From: an uncultured Clostridia bacterium
Lineage (GTDB): Bacteria; Bacillota; Clostridia; Christensenellales; UBA1242
Direction of reading: 5' to 3'
DNA length: 64,000 nucleotides
Assembly: GCA_934747805.1 (NCBI GenBank)
Contig: CAKVHC010000001.1
Location: 1-64,000 of the forward strand
The position numbers and the translations under genes were made by a program. Numbering within the stretch: the stretch's first letter is position 1; each line of letters opens with the position of its first letter. Shown one piece after another: positions 17,373 to 28,627 of the stretch. Under the pieces are notes generated by a model. That model had not been told where the DNA came from, did not search any database, and saw only the letters and a list, made by a program, of their open reading frames with translations.

Positions 17373-17636
17373 ATGAAAGAAAAACCAAGAATGAACTATG
17401 AGCAGAAAAAAGTATTGAAAAAACGTGCCAAACGTTTTGCACTGACAATTTTGTGCATACTGCCTCTGCTCTACATTCTTGGTTATTTTGTTTTGGAAAA
17501 ATATGTCAGTTCAGCGGTCGAGATATTTATCTACATTGTTTTAATGGGTCTTGCCGTATTTATAGTGGAACTGATTGCCAATAAAAAAGAAGCCAAACAA
17601 GAAAAACTGCCACCTAAAAAAGATGTGTTTAAATAA
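17373..17636 (+). CDS. Small two-TM membrane protein
   Basis: 87 residues: a basic N-terminus, two hydrophobic segments (about 23-40 LTILCILPLLYILGYFVL and 49-66 IFIYIVLMGLAVFIVELI) and a basic tail. No family recognised. There is no Shine-Dalgarno site; the -10 hexamer lies 6 bases before the ATG. It directly precedes dnaB (11 bp gap, AAAGGAG between), so its promoter probably also drives dnaB and yqeY. Confidence 0.65.
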   Translation: MKEKPRMNYEQKKVLKKRAKRFALTILCILPLLYILGYFVLEKYVSSAVEIFIYIVLMGLAVFIVELIANKKEAKQEKLPPKKDVFK

Positions 17637-17647
17637 AAGGAGTCACC

Positions 17648-19072
17648 ATGCCTACACAAAAGCCAAAAATACTGCCACATAACCTTGAAGCCGAACAATC
17701 GGTTTTGGGTTGTGTATTCCTTAGCACCGATTCTCAAATCGGTATTTTTGACAACCTTAAGCCTGAAGATTTTTACACCAACGCACACAAAAAGATTTTT
17801 GCCGCAATGCTGGAGAATTACAGACAAAATGTTCCTATCGACTACATCACCGTTACTCGAGCTTTGGAACAGGAAGGAAATCTTGACGAAGTGGGCGGTG
17901 TGGACTATATTGTCAGCCTAACCAACATCGTGCCTAGTGCGGCAAACAGTATGCACTATGTGCAAATTGTCAAGAATGATTCCACCTTGCGTAGATTGAT
18001 TGAAATCAGCCAAAAGGTGATCACAGATGCGTTTGAGTCACAATCTGCTGAAGATAGTCTGCAAAAGGCGCAGAAAGAGATTATGGACATTTCTGCCGCC
18101 GAACAGCATTCCAGCCTTGTGCATATGGGTGAAGCGATTAACACTGTCATCAGTCGAATGGAAAAATTGAGCGTAGACAAGAACGCTTTCCGTGGACTCA
18201 AGACCGGTTTCCCTCGCCTAGACGGAGTGACAAAAGGATTTCAGCGTGGCGACCTAATTTTGCTAGCTGCTCGTCCATCTGTTGGTAAATCTGCCCTTGC
18301 GCTCAATATGTGCAACAATGCAGCTATGAATGGTGCAACTGTTGCCATTTTCTCATTGGAAATGCCTGCCAGCCAGATTGCAGCCCGTGCTATTGCCAGC
18401 ATCGGATATGTGCCTATGGAACAAGTCCAAACAGGCGATACCAACGCAAATGGTTGGGATTGCGTCTTTGAAACTAGAGATAAAATCAACAAAGCAAAAA
18501 TATATGTGGACGATAGTTCACTAACGACCGCTGCCGACATATTAAATAAGTGTAGACGTCTGAAACGTGAAAATGGTGGCAAGCTTGACCTTATTATGAT
18601 AGACTATTTGCAACTGATGACCAATCCTAAAACACGTGCCAGCGACAGCCGTGCCAATGAAGTGGCGGAAATCAGCCGTGCATTGAAGATTGCTGCAAAA
18701 GAATTGGATGTGCCAATCTTGGCGCTTTCTCAGGTTAGCCGTGAAGTCGACAAACGTGACAACAAAAACAGCCTAATGCTCAGCGACTTGCGTGAATCGG
18801 GCGCAATCGAGCAAGATGCCGACATTGTTATGTTCCTTAGCCGAAAAGAGCCAAAGCCGGACGACATTCAGGCGGGTGCTGACACAGATTGTTTGCTTGA
18901 CATTGCCAAGCACAGAAATGGTGCTCTTGCCAAAATCGATTTGAAATGGGCAGGACAATTCGTTCGCTTCTACGAAGCCGAGACTCCTGCACCAGAGCCA
19001 GTTGTTGCCAAAACGGGTGACGACGTGGAAATGAAAAAGGTGAATGATGCTTCACTTGACGAAGCTTTTTAA
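17648..19072 (+). CDS. dnaB: Replicative DNA helicase DnaB
   Basis: 474 residues. The N-terminal DnaB domain (about 8-110) begins 'LPHNLEAEQSVLGCVFLS', and the RecA-like helicase domain follows with Walker A ARPSVGKSALA, Walker B LIMIDYLQLM and the arginine-finger region 'SDLRESGAIEQDADIVMFL'. It is the hexameric helicase that unwinds DNA ahead of the replication fork; Bacillus calls this gene dnaC. Neighbours rplI and the yybT-type gene, common in Bacillota, are absent here. It is followed after 9 bp by yqeY. Confidence 0.96.
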   Translation: MPTQKPKILPHNLEAEQSVLGCVFLSTDSQIGIFDNLKPEDFYTNAHKKIFAAMLENYRQNVPIDYITVTRALEQEGNLDEVGGVDYIVSLTNIVPSAANSMHYVQIVKNDSTLRRLIEISQKVITDAFESQSAEDSLQKAQKEIMDISAAEQHSSLVHMGEAINTVISRMEKLSVDKNAFRGLKTGFPRLDGVTKGFQRGDLILLAARPSVGKSALALNMCNNAAMNGATVAIFSLEMPASQIAARAIASIGYVPMEQVQTGDTNANGWDCVFETRDKINKAKIYVDDSSLTTAADILNKCRRLKRENGGKLDLIMIDYLQLMTNPKTRASDSRANEVAEISRALKIAAKELDVPILALSQVSREVDKRDNKNSLMLSDLRESGAIEQDADIVMFLSRKEPKPDDIQAGADTDCLLDIAKHRNGALAKIDLKWAGQFVRFYEAETPAPEPVVAKTGDDVEMKKVNDASLDEAF

Positions 19073-19081
19073 GGAGATTGT

Positions 19082-19507
19082 ATGATAATTGACGAAATCA
19101 AAAAAGACAATATGACAGCAATGAAAGAGCATAACTCAACCGCTCGTTCTATTTATAGTATTGTAATGAACAAATATTTGCTTTTGAGCATTGACAAAAA
19201 GGCAAAGAATCAAGAAATAAAGGATGAAGACACGGTTGCCATTTTGCAAAAGACAATCAAAGAGCTGACTGAAGAAGCTGAAAACTACACTCGTGCCAAC
19301 AATCTAGAACAAGTGGCTGAAATTAATGCTCAAAAAGAGATCTTGACAAAATATCTGCCACAAATGCTATCTAACGACGAAATAGACGGCATTATTGCTG
19401 GCCTAACAGACAAGTCTATCCCTAGCATTATGAAGCACTTTAAACAGAACTATGCTGGCAAGGTAGACATGAGTGCGGTCAGTGCTAGAGCCAAGTTGGT
19501 GCAATAG
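19082..19507 (+). CDS. yqeY: GatB/YqeY domain protein
   Basis: 141 residues, the normal YqeY length. The family features are visible: 'IDEIKKDNMTAMKEHNSTARSI' at the N-terminus, a helical middle rich in Glu, and 'YLPQMLSNDEIDGII' followed by 'AGKVDMSAVSARAKLV'. The C-terminal part resembles the tail of GatB, which recognises tRNA in the amidotransferase, so tRNA binding is plausible but unproven. It is co-transcribed with dnaB and ends before a terminator at 19591. Confidence 0.9.
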   Translation: MIIDEIKKDNMTAMKEHNSTARSIYSIVMNKYLLLSIDKKAKNQEIKDEDTVAILQKTIKELTEEAENYTRANNLEQVAEINAQKEILTKYLPQMLSNDEIDGIIAGLTDKSIPSIMKHFKQNYAGKVDMSAVSARAKLVQ

Positions 19508-19590
19508 TCTAAACGCAAATTTTGATTGCTTTTATTGTTTATTTCATTTAACGAGAAACTAGCAAAAACCATTAGTATTAATATACAATC

Positions 19591-19617
19591 AAAAATAGGC
19601 AAAATCTGCCTATTTTT
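19591..19617. terminator. Rho-independent terminator after yqeY
   Basis: AAAAATAGGCA, five bases, TGCCTATTTTT and a further T run. Confidence 0.85.
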
Positions 19618-19638
19618 TGTGTTTTTTTGAGTTATTCG

Positions 19639-19668
19639 TTCGACTTTTTTTTGCCAATATGATACAAT
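19639..19668 (+). promoter_or_regulatory. Possible promoter of gyrBA
   Basis: TTCGAC, 18 bases, TACAAT. The -35 is imperfect. AAAGGAAG lies before the gyrB ATG. Confidence 0.4.
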
Positions 19669-19671
19669 TAA

Positions 19672-21612
<1,941 letters not shown>

Positions 21613-21620
21613 GAGATGAT

Positions 21621-24161
21621 ATGAAAGACGAAAAATTCGTAAAAGTGGACAACACCCACTACATAGACACCGAAGTCGACCACGAGCTTCGCACCAGTTT
21701 CATCAACTATGCAATGGCAGTCAATGTCAGTCGTGCCATACCTGACGTGCGTGACGGATTGAAACCTGTTCACCGCAGAATCTTGTACTGCATGGCTGAA
21801 GAAAACCTTTTCAGCGACAAACCATTTAAAAAATGTGCCACCACTGTTGGTGATGTGCTTGGTCACTATCACCCACACGGCGATGCATCTGTTTACGATG
21901 CACTAGTTCGTTTGGCACAAGATTTTTCTATCAATGAACCTCTCATTGACGGTCACGGCAACTTTGGTTCGGTGGATGGCGACGATGCCGCTGCATATCG
22001 TTACACTGAATCAAGGCTTAGCAAAATTAGTAATGAACTATTGCGTGACATTGACAAAAATACAGTTGATTTTGTGCCTAACTTTGATGGTCAGCATATG
22101 GAACCAACCGTGTTGCCTAGCCGTTTTCCAAATTTGTTGGTCAATGGTAGCGACGGCATTGCAGTTGGCATGGCAACCAACATTCCACCTCACAATCTCG
22201 GCGAAGTGATTGATGCTGTCGTGGCAATGATTGACAATCCAGACATTTCTATTGACGAGATTATCCGCATATTGCCTGCACCAGATTTTCCAACCGGTGG
22301 CATTCTAATGGGCAAGAGTGCAATCAACGAAGCCTATCGCACAGGTCGTGGCGGATATGTAATCCGTGCCAAGACGGAAATCGAAGAATTTGACGACGGC
22401 AAGCGTTATCGCATTGTTGCCACCGAAATTCCTTATCAGGTTAACAAAGCACGTCTAATCACACAGATTGCTGACCTTGTGAAAGATAAACGTATTGAAG
22501 GCATTTCAAACATAAATGATGAGTCCGACCGTGAAGGCATGCGAATTGTGATTGAACTCAAGCGTGACGCCAACCCACAGGTTGTATTGAACACACTTTT
22601 CAAAATGAGCCAATTGCAGACCAGCAACGGCATTATAATGCTTGCGCTTGATGACGGTCAGCCAAAGGTTATGCCTATCACAGATATTTTGCGTGCATAT
22701 ATTAAGTTCCAAGAACAAGTTATCGAAAGACGTACTCGTTTTGACCTTGAAAAAGCGGAAGAAAAGGCTCACATTCTCGAAGGTTTAGTGATTGCCGTTC
22801 AGAACATTGATGACGTGGTGCACACCATCAAAATTAGTGCCGATCGCAACGATGCTATGAATCGTTTGATGAGCGAATTCAACCTAAGTGATAAGCAAGC
22901 CAACGCCATTCTAGATATGCGTCTTAGCAAACTTACTGGTCTGGAAGTGGAAAAACTTACTGAAGAGCTCGACGAACTTGACAAGCAAATTGCTGAGTTT
23001 AAAGACATTTTGTCTAGCGAAGGCAAGATTTTGCAAATTGTGCGCAAAGAAATCCTTGAAATCAAAGATAACTATGCTACCCCACGTAAAACGGAAATCA
23101 GCATTGACTATGACGACATCGACATTGGCGACTTGATTGAGAAGCACGAAGTCGTTATCTCTATGACCGCACAGGGCTATATCAAGCGTATGCCATTGGG
23201 TGAATATCGCAGCCAAAATCGTGGTGGTCGTGGCGTTTCCAGTCATAAGACTAAAGAGGAAGATGCTGTAATTGATTTGTTCTCGTGCAACAGTCACGAC
23301 AATTTGCTTTTCTTCACAAACAAAGGCAAAGTATATGATTTGAAAGCCTATCTCATTCCAGAAGCCAACAGACAGGCGAAAGGTAGAGCGATGGTTAACC
23401 TATTGCAACTCGAACCGGACGAAAAAGTCAGTGCCGTCATCCGACGTCCAGAAGGCGAAGGCTGTCTAGTAATGGCAACGTCATTCGGATACGTTAAGAA
23501 AACAAATCTTAGTGAATTTGACTCAATACGCAAAAATGGTAAACTCGCAGTCAAACTCAACGAAGGCGACTATCTCGTCAGCGTCAAACTTTCCACTGGC
23601 GACGACGACATTATGGTGGCAAGTGACAACGGCCGTTGCCTAAGATGTAATGAACGTGACATTAAAGAAGTGGGACGCAACAGTCAAGGTATTAAGTGCA
23701 TTAAACTTGACGACGACGAACACATTATTGATATGATGGTTATCAAAGACGGCATGGACATTTTGACCGTGACCGAAAAAGCGTTTGCAAAGCGTACTGA
23801 TGCCAGCGAATATCGCACACAAGCACGTGGCGGCAAGGGCATCAAGGCAGGCACATTCAATGCAAAGACCGGCTTGGCTGTGGCAATTCGCCCAGTCGAT
23901 GAAGACAAAGACGTGTTGCTCATCACCAATACTGGCGTGACGATTCGTGTTCACGCTGTGGATTGCAACAAAGTTGGACGTGGAGGACAGGGCGTTCGCA
24001 TTATGCGACTTGGCGACGAAGGTAAGGTTGTGAGCGTTGCCGTGGTTGACCACGAAGAAGACGAACCTGCCGAAGCAGTTGAACAAATAGTTGATTCCAA
24101 CCCAACAAATCCACAAGAAAATCACAATGCTGTGGATAATGTCGTAACAGATAATGAATAA
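21621..24161 (+). CDS. gyrA: DNA gyrase subunit A
   Basis: 846 residues. The catalytic Tyr lies in [15 protein letters not shown], and the quinolone region reads [20 protein letters not shown]. The position matching E. coli Ser83 is Ala, as in mycobacteria. The C-terminal half has the six repeated blades (for example '[18 protein letters not shown]', '[16 protein letters not shown]') and the GyrA box-like [11 protein letters not shown], which mark gyrase rather than ParC. The very C-terminal tail is acidic. It is coupled to gyrB and terminated by the hairpin at 24165-24197. Confidence 0.97.
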   Translation: MKDEKFVKVDNTHYIDTEVDHELRTSFINYAMAVNVSRAIPDVRDGLKPVHRRILYCMAEENLFSDKPFKKCATTVGDVLGHYHPHGDASVYDALVRLAQDFSINEPLIDGHGNFGSVDGDDAAAYRYTESRLSKISNELLRDIDKNTVDFVPNFDGQHMEPTVLPSRFPNLLVNGSDGIAVGMATNIPPHNLGEVIDAVVAMIDNPDISIDEIIRILPAPDFPTGGILMGKSAINEAYRTGRGGYVIRAKTEIEEFDDGKRYRIVATEIPYQVNKARLITQIADLVKDKRIEGISNINDESDREGMRIVIELKRDANPQVVLNTLFKMSQLQTSNGIIMLALDDGQPKVMPITDILRAYIKFQEQVIERRTRFDLEKAEEKAHILEGLVIAVQNIDDVVHTIKISADRNDAMNRLMSEFNLSDKQANAILDMRLSKLTGLEVEKLTEELDELDKQIAEFKDILSSEGKILQIVRKEILEIKDNYATPRKTEISIDYDDIDIGDLIEKHEVVISMTAQGYIKRMPLGEYRSQNRGGRGVSSHKTKEEDAVIDLFSCNSHDNLLFFTNKGKVYDLKAYLIPEANRQAKGRAMVNLLQLEPDEKVSAVIRRPEGEGCLVMATSFGYVKKTNLSEFDSIRKNGKLAVKLNEGDYLVSVKLSTGDDDIMVASDNGRCLRCNERDIKEVGRNSQGIKCIKLDDDEHIIDMMVIKDGMDILTVTEKAFAKRTDASEYRTQARGGKGIKAGTFNAKTGLAVAIRPVDEDKDVLLITNTGVTIRVHAVDCNKVGRGGQGVRIMRLGDEGKVVSVAVVDHEEDEPAEAVEQIVDSNPTNPQENHNAVDNVVTDNE

Positions 24162-24164
24162 TTT

Positions 24165-24197
24165 TAAAAACACTGTAACAAAAGTTGCAGTGTTTTT
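24165..24197 (+). terminator. Rho-independent terminator after gyrA
   Basis: AAAACACTGTAAC, a four-base loop and GTTGCAGTGTTTT with one T-G pair, then more T. Confidence 0.8.
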
Positions 24198-24293
24198 TGT
24201 GTGTATCACTATTTGATATACGTAGAATTTTTATCATTTAAATTGGCTATGGTAACCATAACGTATTTTTATATTTAAAACCTTATTGTTCGG

Positions 24294-24322
24294 TTGGCTA
24301 ATTCGCACTGATGTGGTATAAT
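24294..24322 (+). promoter_or_regulatory. Sigma-A promoter of the P-loop kinase gene
   Basis: TTGGCT, 17 bases, TATAAT, 24 bases upstream of the ATG at 24347, which has a normal ribosome site (GGGGTAAGG). Confidence 0.65.
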
Positions 24323-24346
24323 AATTATAGATATTTGGGGGTAAGG

Positions 24347-24859
24347 ATGAAAAAAGTTTGTTTCGTAATAAATGGTGTGGGCGGATGCGGAAAAGACTCG
24401 CTTATCAGTCTTTTAACAGATAGATTCAAAGTGAAAAATGTGTCCAGCATCACTCCTATCAATGAACTGGCGAAAATGGCTGGTTGGGACGGAGTGAAAA
24501 CGGACAAGGCGAGAAAATTTTTGTTTGACCTAAAAAAGCTTGTAACAGAATTTAACGACTACCCTACAAAATATATCTTAGACGAGTATAACGAATTTCT
24601 GACTAGCAACGAACAAGTAATGTTTATCCACATTCGTGAGAGTGAGAATATTGCACGCTTTGTGCACCTTACTGGCGGAAAGGTCAAGACCTTGCTTATC
24701 ACTCCACGCAAAGAGCTAATTAACAAAGTATATGGCAACCATGCTGATGACGACGTTTACAAATACGATTACAATTACACATTTGCCAATGACAAACCTC
24801 TCGAACAAATTGCTCCGCTGTGGATTGAATTTGTTCAAAACATTTTAGACAAACAATAA
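24347..24859 (+). CDS. P-loop nucleotide kinase-like protein
   Basis: 170 residues. The N-terminal KKVCFVINGVGGCGKDSLISLL contains a Walker A (GVGGCGKDS) of the adenylate/dephospho-CoA/deoxynucleotide kinase type. 'TPRKELINKVYGNHADDDVYKYDYNYTFAND' resembles the C-terminal base-recognition part of small nucleotide kinases. I cannot assign the substrate; a nucleoside monophosphate or a cofactor precursor is likely. The start at 24347 is set by GGGGTAAGG; an upstream in-frame ATG at 24311 lies within the promoter. Confidence 0.65.
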   Translation: MKKVCFVINGVGGCGKDSLISLLTDRFKVKNVSSITPINELAKMAGWDGVKTDKARKFLFDLKKLVTEFNDYPTKYILDEYNEFLTSNEQVMFIHIRESENIARFVHLTGGKVKTLLITPRKELINKVYGNHADDDVYKYDYNYTFANDKPLEQIAPLWIEFVQNILDKQ

Positions 24860-24882
24860 CTTCCAAATCTAATGAATAGCAC

Positions 24883-24909
24883 AAAAAAAGAGATTTATCT
24901 CTCTTTTTT
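24883..24909. terminator. Bidirectional rho-independent terminator
   Basis: AAAAAAAGAGA, a short loop and TCTCTTTTTT between the convergent kinase gene and the zinc-ribbon membrane gene. It overlaps the 3' end of the latter. Confidence 0.7.
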
Positions 24910-25488
24910 ATTTTTCTTTGACTTTTTGTCGATTTCATCAAGGCGTTTTAACTCAATTTTCTTCTGCTGCTCGTCAGTTAATGATTGAGCAATTTCTTTA
25001 TTTTTGTCGGCACGTTTTGTTTCGTTGTGATACAACTCCTGACTTATCTGCAGCTCGCTGTCGTGGTGACAACGTGGACAAGTGTATTTTCCATAATACT
25101 TATCTTCTCCAAAGAACATTCCATTCGATGCCATTAGGTCTTGCTTTCCACGTTCAACGTATACGAGCAACTCTTTTTCGCAATATGGACACAATATTGG
25201 GTCGTCAATGCACTGGTTTTCCATTTGCGGACGAGTGGCAATTTCACTGGCACGACGTGTAATTCTGCCAATGAAAAATAGATAAACCAAATCCACACCC
25301 ATTAAACAAAAACCTGTGGTAGTTAAAGCCCCAAGCGATAACCTATTGCCCAATATGTAAAACACCAGTGCCACGCACATGAAAACGCCAGCAATCCACA
25401 AGTTGTTTTGCACGTTCATAAAGAATTTGTTTATTTTGTGTTTAGCCCTAAGCGACTTAATTATCTTATTTTTTTCCTTATTGAACAT
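24895..25488 (-). CDS. Two-TM membrane protein with zinc ribbon
   Basis: 197 residues. Two membrane segments (about 30-48 and 53-74) form a hairpin near the N-terminus. The cytoplasmic part has a zinc-ribbon pattern, CPYCEKELL with CPRCHHD some 35 residues later, and then a lysine- and glutamate-rich helical tail. No specific family recognised. GGAG lies before the ATG. The 254 bp upstream (25489-25742) hold only the deoD promoter. Confidence 0.65.
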   Translation of the reverse strand: MFNKEKNKIIKSLRAKHKINKFFMNVQNNLWIAGVFMCVALVFYILGNRLSLGALTTTGFCLMGVDLVYLFFIGRITRRASEIATRPQMENQCIDDPILCPYCEKELLVYVERGKQDLMASNGMFFGEDKYYGKYTCPRCHHDSELQISQELYHNETKRADKNKEIAQSLTDEQQKKIELKRLDEIDKKSKKNKKER

Positions 25489-25707
25489 TTTTTACTCCAT
25501 GTATAAATTAACTAAAATATATCATTTTTTACCCGATTAGTCAATTATTTGTTTGTTTGTTGAAAATTTAGATTTTTGTTTTTGGGAGAATATTTGTTTA
25601 TTTGGCACGAAAATTTTTGAAAAACGTTATTTTTTACGCAAAATTTTAGTATTTTCGCAGCATTTGTGTGTAAAGATTGCAAAGTTTCAAAAAATTGGCA
25701 TTTTTAA

Positions 25708-25736
25708 TTGATAAAAATATTTTTTAGCCCTATAAT
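25708..25736 (+). promoter_or_regulatory. Sigma-A promoter of deoD, probable leaderless transcript
   Basis: TTGATA, 17 bases, TATAAT; the hexamer ends 6 bases before the deoD ATG at 25743. No Shine-Dalgarno site is present. Confidence 0.7.
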
Positions 25737-25742
25737 TTAGAT

Positions 25743-26456
25743 ATGGAAAAAATTATTGCAACGCCACATATTGTGACAAAAGAAAATGCATTTAGTAAAA
25801 ATGTAATCATTGCTGGTGACCCGCTTAGATGCCAACACATTGCCAAGACTTTCTTGCGAGATGCGGTGCAGATCAACTCTGTAAGGGGAATGACTGCGTA
25901 CACTGGAAAATATCGCGGCATGAAAGTAAGCGTGATGCCACATGGGATGGGAATGCCGTCGATGGCGATTTATGTGACCGAATTGTTCACCAGATTCGGC
26001 GTTGAGAATATTATCCGTGTTGGAACGTGCGGTGCCATCAATAAGGCGCTCGAGCTCAAAGATATGCTTGTGGCGAAAGAGGCTCTGACCAACTCGAATA
26101 TTCTGTCCAACCTCAACGCAACCAACACAAACTGCTCGAAGTCGATGTGGCAAACTGCAATCAAACATAAAGAGCTCACGCAAGGCACACTCTTTACAAG
26201 TGACCTATTTTACGAACCCAACAAAAGTTATGCTCGCCAATTGAAATCTCAATGCGACGCTGTGGAAATGGAAACTGCCGTGTTATATGCCATTGCAAAC
26301 AAACTAAAGAAGAACGCTCTTTCTATTTGCACAGTGACCGATTTTGTTAATGGAAAGAAGGGCGAACTCACCGCAGAAGAGCGCCAGCTAGGTGTGGACA
26401 AAACAATAAAACTTGCTTTGGATATTTTGGTTGAACACGCAAAGAGTAAAAAGTAA
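25743..26456 (+). CDS. deoD: Purine nucleoside phosphorylase, DeoD type
   Basis: 237 residues, normal for the hexameric bacterial enzyme that cleaves purine (deoxy)nucleosides with phosphate to base and (deoxy)ribose-1-phosphate. Motifs: AGDPLRC (phosphate site), VGTCGAI, VEMETAVLY (nucleoside site) and CTVTDFV with the catalytic Asp. It starts without a Shine-Dalgarno sequence immediately downstream of a consensus promoter. The CYTH gene follows after 38 bp with its own ribosome site and may be co-transcribed. Confidence 0.94.
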   Translation: MEKIIATPHIVTKENAFSKNVIIAGDPLRCQHIAKTFLRDAVQINSVRGMTAYTGKYRGMKVSVMPHGMGMPSMAIYVTELFTRFGVENIIRVGTCGAINKALELKDMLVAKEALTNSNILSNLNATNTNCSKSMWQTAIKHKELTQGTLFTSDLFYEPNKSYARQLKSQCDAVEMETAVLYAIANKLKKNALSICTVTDFVNGKKGELTAEERQLGVDKTIKLALDILVEHAKSKK

Positions 26457-26494
26457 ATAAAATTTCAAAAAAATATAACAAAGGGGAAAAAATT

Positions 26495-27073
26495 ATGGAA
26501 ATTGAAAAAGAAGTACGTTATTTAGTTGACGAAAATTGTTGGAACAAAATTTTAAACGGTACGACCGAATACAAGCCAAAGGAACATATGATAGATATTA
26601 CGCTTGGCAAATATGGTTTTGATTCGTTCGCAAAGACGGGGCGCGTGTTTAGAGTTAGACAAAAAGGTCAGCGTATTAGTCTGGAAATAAAGAAACGCGT
26701 TGACAACTCGCAATGGCTGGAAGAGTCCATCCCTTTAGAGTCGGTGGAGAAAGGCTTGTCGTACTTACACCTTGCGGGACTTGACCCATATCTGTATATC
26801 GACCGATACAGAGAAGTGAAGAAATATAAAGGGCTTAAAATTTTCTTCGACAATGTAGATATGCTCGGCAGATTTATAGAGATTGAATATCAAGATTGCG
26901 CAAATGGTTTGAGCGAATTGAATGAATTTGTTTCGCAGTTCGATATCAAAGGCGAGCCACAAGAATTGTATGGCGACATCATCATTCACAAATATAAAAC
27001 CAACCCAGAATTTAGAGCGAAGTTTGATATCCGAATGAGTGAATTAATGTCAAATGCCACTAGACAGAAGTAA
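26495..27073 (+). CDS. CYTH domain protein (triphosphate tunnel enzyme family)
   Basis: 192 residues with the CYTH/TTM fold. The signature ExExK appears as E4-K-E6-V-R8 followed by YLV, that is, with Arg for Lys. Further tunnel residues are visible in FRVRQKGQRISLEIKKR (R/K pairs) and 'GRFIEIEY'. Members hydrolyse inorganic or thiamine triphosphate or act as class IV adenylate cyclases; which applies here cannot be told. AAGGGG precedes the ATG. Terminated at 27073-27101. Confidence 0.75.
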   Translation: MEIEKEVRYLVDENCWNKILNGTTEYKPKEHMIDITLGKYGFDSFAKTGRVFRVRQKGQRISLEIKKRVDNSQWLEESIPLESVEKGLSYLHLAGLDPYLYIDRYREVKKYKGLKIFFDNVDMLGRFIEIEYQDCANGLSELNEFVSQFDIKGEPQELYGDIIIHKYKTNPEFRAKFDIRMSELMSNATRQK

Positions 27074-27101
27074 AAAAAATAAGCGAATCGCTTATTTTTT
27101 T
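27073..27101 (+). terminator. Rho-independent terminator after the CYTH gene
   Basis: AAAAAATAAGCGA directly followed by TCGCTTATTTTTT and more T. Confidence 0.8.
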
Positions 27102-27113
27102 GTTTTTTTTAAG

Positions 27114-27142
27114 TTGAGATTCGAATCTTTTTATGATATATT
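27114..27142 (+). promoter_or_regulatory. Sigma-A promoter of the exonuclease gene, probable leaderless transcript
   Basis: TTGAGA, 17 bases, TATATT; the hexamer ends 6 bases before the ATG at 27149, with no Shine-Dalgarno site. Confidence 0.65.
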
Positions 27143-27148
27143 TTTTGT

Positions 27149-27991
27149 ATGGAAAAACTTTTGCTTGTTGACGGCTCTGCCCTTTTGTTTCAATCTTTTT
27201 ATGGCATGCCAAACAAAATCAAAACTAATAACGGCGAATATGTTGAAGCCGTAATTTGTTTCGTTGGGATTTTGCGTAAAGTCATCGACCTGCTGAAGCC
27301 TGACTATGCGTGCGTAATTTTTGACGGTGAGAATGAGCTTGCTCGCAAATCAATCGACGACGATTACAAATCTAATCGAATAGATTTCTCAAATGTCGAA
27401 GACATGAATAATCCATTCGCACAATTGGACAAAATAAAGGAAGTATTAAATTTATTTAACATTTACAATTTTGAGACCAGCGATTGCGAAGCGGATGATT
27501 ATATCGCAGGAATCGTGAAAGAATGCGATGGACAATTACACACCATAATTTTTTCACCAGATAAAGATTTTTACCAACTAGTTTCTGACACGACCAACGT
27601 CTTTCATTATAGGGGCAAAAAGAGTGAGTTAATTGATGTCAACTCTTTCAAAAATAAGTACGGTTTCGAATCAAAATTCTTCGCAGACTACCTATCTCTC
27701 ATCGGTGACAAAGCTGACAATATTTCTGGCGTTAAAGGAATTGGCAAAATTACAGCTACAAATATTGTAAAAAAATATTCAACCTTAAATAATTTATTTT
27801 TAAATATAGATAATGTACAAAATATTAAATTAAAAGAATTAATAGCGAATAATAAAGAAAAAATATTGAAAAATTATAAAATTATTAATTTATTTAACGT
27901 AAAACCGCAAAAAATTGATAAAAATATATTAAATTTTAATATTTGCAAAATTTCTGTTTTAAATTATTTTAATAATAAAATAAATAATTAA
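27149..27991 (+). CDS. 5'-3' exonuclease, PolA N-terminal/flap endonuclease family
   Basis: 280 residues, a stand-alone version of the PolA 5' nuclease domain. Metal-binding acidic residues lie in 'LLLVDGSALLFQSFYG', 'CVIFDG', 'SDCEADDYIAGIV', 'IIFSPDKDFYQLV' and 'YLSLIGDKADNISGVKGIGKITA', the last being the helix-hairpin-helix. Such proteins remove RNA primers and flaps, like Bacillus YpcP. The last 80 residues are very Asn/Lys/Ile-rich and AT-biased. No polymerase domain follows. The gene is monocistronic, with the leaderless-type start described above. Confidence 0.88.
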   Translation: MEKLLLVDGSALLFQSFYGMPNKIKTNNGEYVEAVICFVGILRKVIDLLKPDYACVIFDGENELARKSIDDDYKSNRIDFSNVEDMNNPFAQLDKIKEVLNLFNIYNFETSDCEADDYIAGIVKECDGQLHTIIFSPDKDFYQLVSDTTNVFHYRGKKSELIDVNSFKNKYGFESKFFADYLSLIGDKADNISGVKGIGKITATNIVKKYSTLNNLFLNIDNVQNIKLKELIANNKEKILKNYKIINLFNVKPQKIDKNILNFNICKISVLNYFNNKINN

Positions 27992-28339
27992 TTAAATATT
28001 CAATTAATTATTAAATGCAGGATATTTAATTTAATAAATATTTTGTTTGCAAATTTCTCTTTCATTTATTTCTTAGTACATTTTTTACACACTCGGCCAA
28101 GTTTTTTAAACTCTGCCCCATTAGTCCAATCAGCATAAAAACTCGCTTGTAATTTTTCATACGCCGTGCTATAATATCTATGTGCACAATTAACTTAAAG
28201 GTGCTATCAAGCCAATAAGCTAAAATGTGCCATGCAACCACTTTCACAGCATGTGTTTATGCAACATTGATAGCCAATCTCATACTCATCCTTGGCATAA
28301 CAACTCAGATTGCTTGCACACACTCAACCAATCAAAGAT
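27992..28339 (+). other. Host intergenic region with promoter and possible structured leader before the split tRNA
   Basis: No convincing gene. A strong promoter lies at 28147-28175. The following 160 bases contain complementary segments (GCTATCAA near 28202 with TTGATAGC near 28267, and CATGC with GCATG inside), so a structured leader or small RNA is possible. A 61-codon minus-strand reading (28062-28247) lacks a ribosome site and is not supported. Confidence 0.4.
28147..28175 (+). promoter_or_regulatory. Promoter upstream of the disrupted host tRNA-Arg
   Basis: TTGTAA, 17 bases, TATAAT, with TGC directly before the -10 (extended). It points into the host tRNA half and, without any visible terminator, on into the element's own tRNA-Arg. 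Confidence 0.65.
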
Positions 28340-28378
28340 GACCTCATAGTAAAAGGAATATTACAAAATCCTCCTAAG
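28340..28378 (+). pseudogene. 5' half of host tRNA-Arg(CCT), left junction (attL) of the element
   Basis: GACCTCA (acceptor strand), TA, D stem GTAA/TTAC with an 8-base loop containing GG, A, anticodon stem strand AAATC, loop CTCCTAA, then G. The matching 3' half lies at 45664-45700: GATTT pairs with AAATC, and TGGGGTC pairs with GACCTCA (one T-G). The crossover core TCCTAAG (28372-28378) recurs at 45658-45664. Joined, the halves give a normal 75-nt tRNA with anticodon CCT and encoded CCA. The gene is broken inside the anticodon loop. Confidence 0.9.
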
Positions 28379-28459
28379 TATCGACTTGGACAAATTGAAA
28401 ATCGCTAAACACCCCTAAAACGCTGACAATTTGCGACCCCTCAAAACATTCTCAAAACC

Positions 28460-28480
28460 AAAGTTCACCAAAAGTTCACC
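28460..28480 (+). repeat. Two direct repeats near the left end, probable integrase arm-type sites
   Basis: AAAGTTCACC occurs at 28460-28469 and 28471-28480, 11 bp apart (one helical turn). Near the right end AAAGTGCACC (45510-45519) and AATCGTCACC (45521-45530) repeat the motif with the same spacing and orientation. Lambda-type integrases bind such arm sites; that role is inferred. Confidence 0.5.
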
Positions 28481-28504
28481 CAACATTAAAAAAACCACCT
28501 ATAT

Positions 28505-28581
<77 letters not shown>

Positions 28582-28592
28582 ATTTTAAAACA

Positions 28593-28627
28593 AAAAAAGG
28601 CATCCCTGTTACTGAGATGCCTTTTTT
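28593..28627. terminator. Bidirectional terminator between the element's tRNA and the retron RT gene
   Basis: AAAAAAGGCATC, 11-base loop, GATGCCTTTTTT. It overlaps the last codons of the RT gene. Confidence 0.8.

Noticed and set aside
28062..28247. 61-codon minus-strand reading frame
   Set aside because: GTG start without ribosome site, unusual composition, and it covers the tRNA promoter on the other strand.
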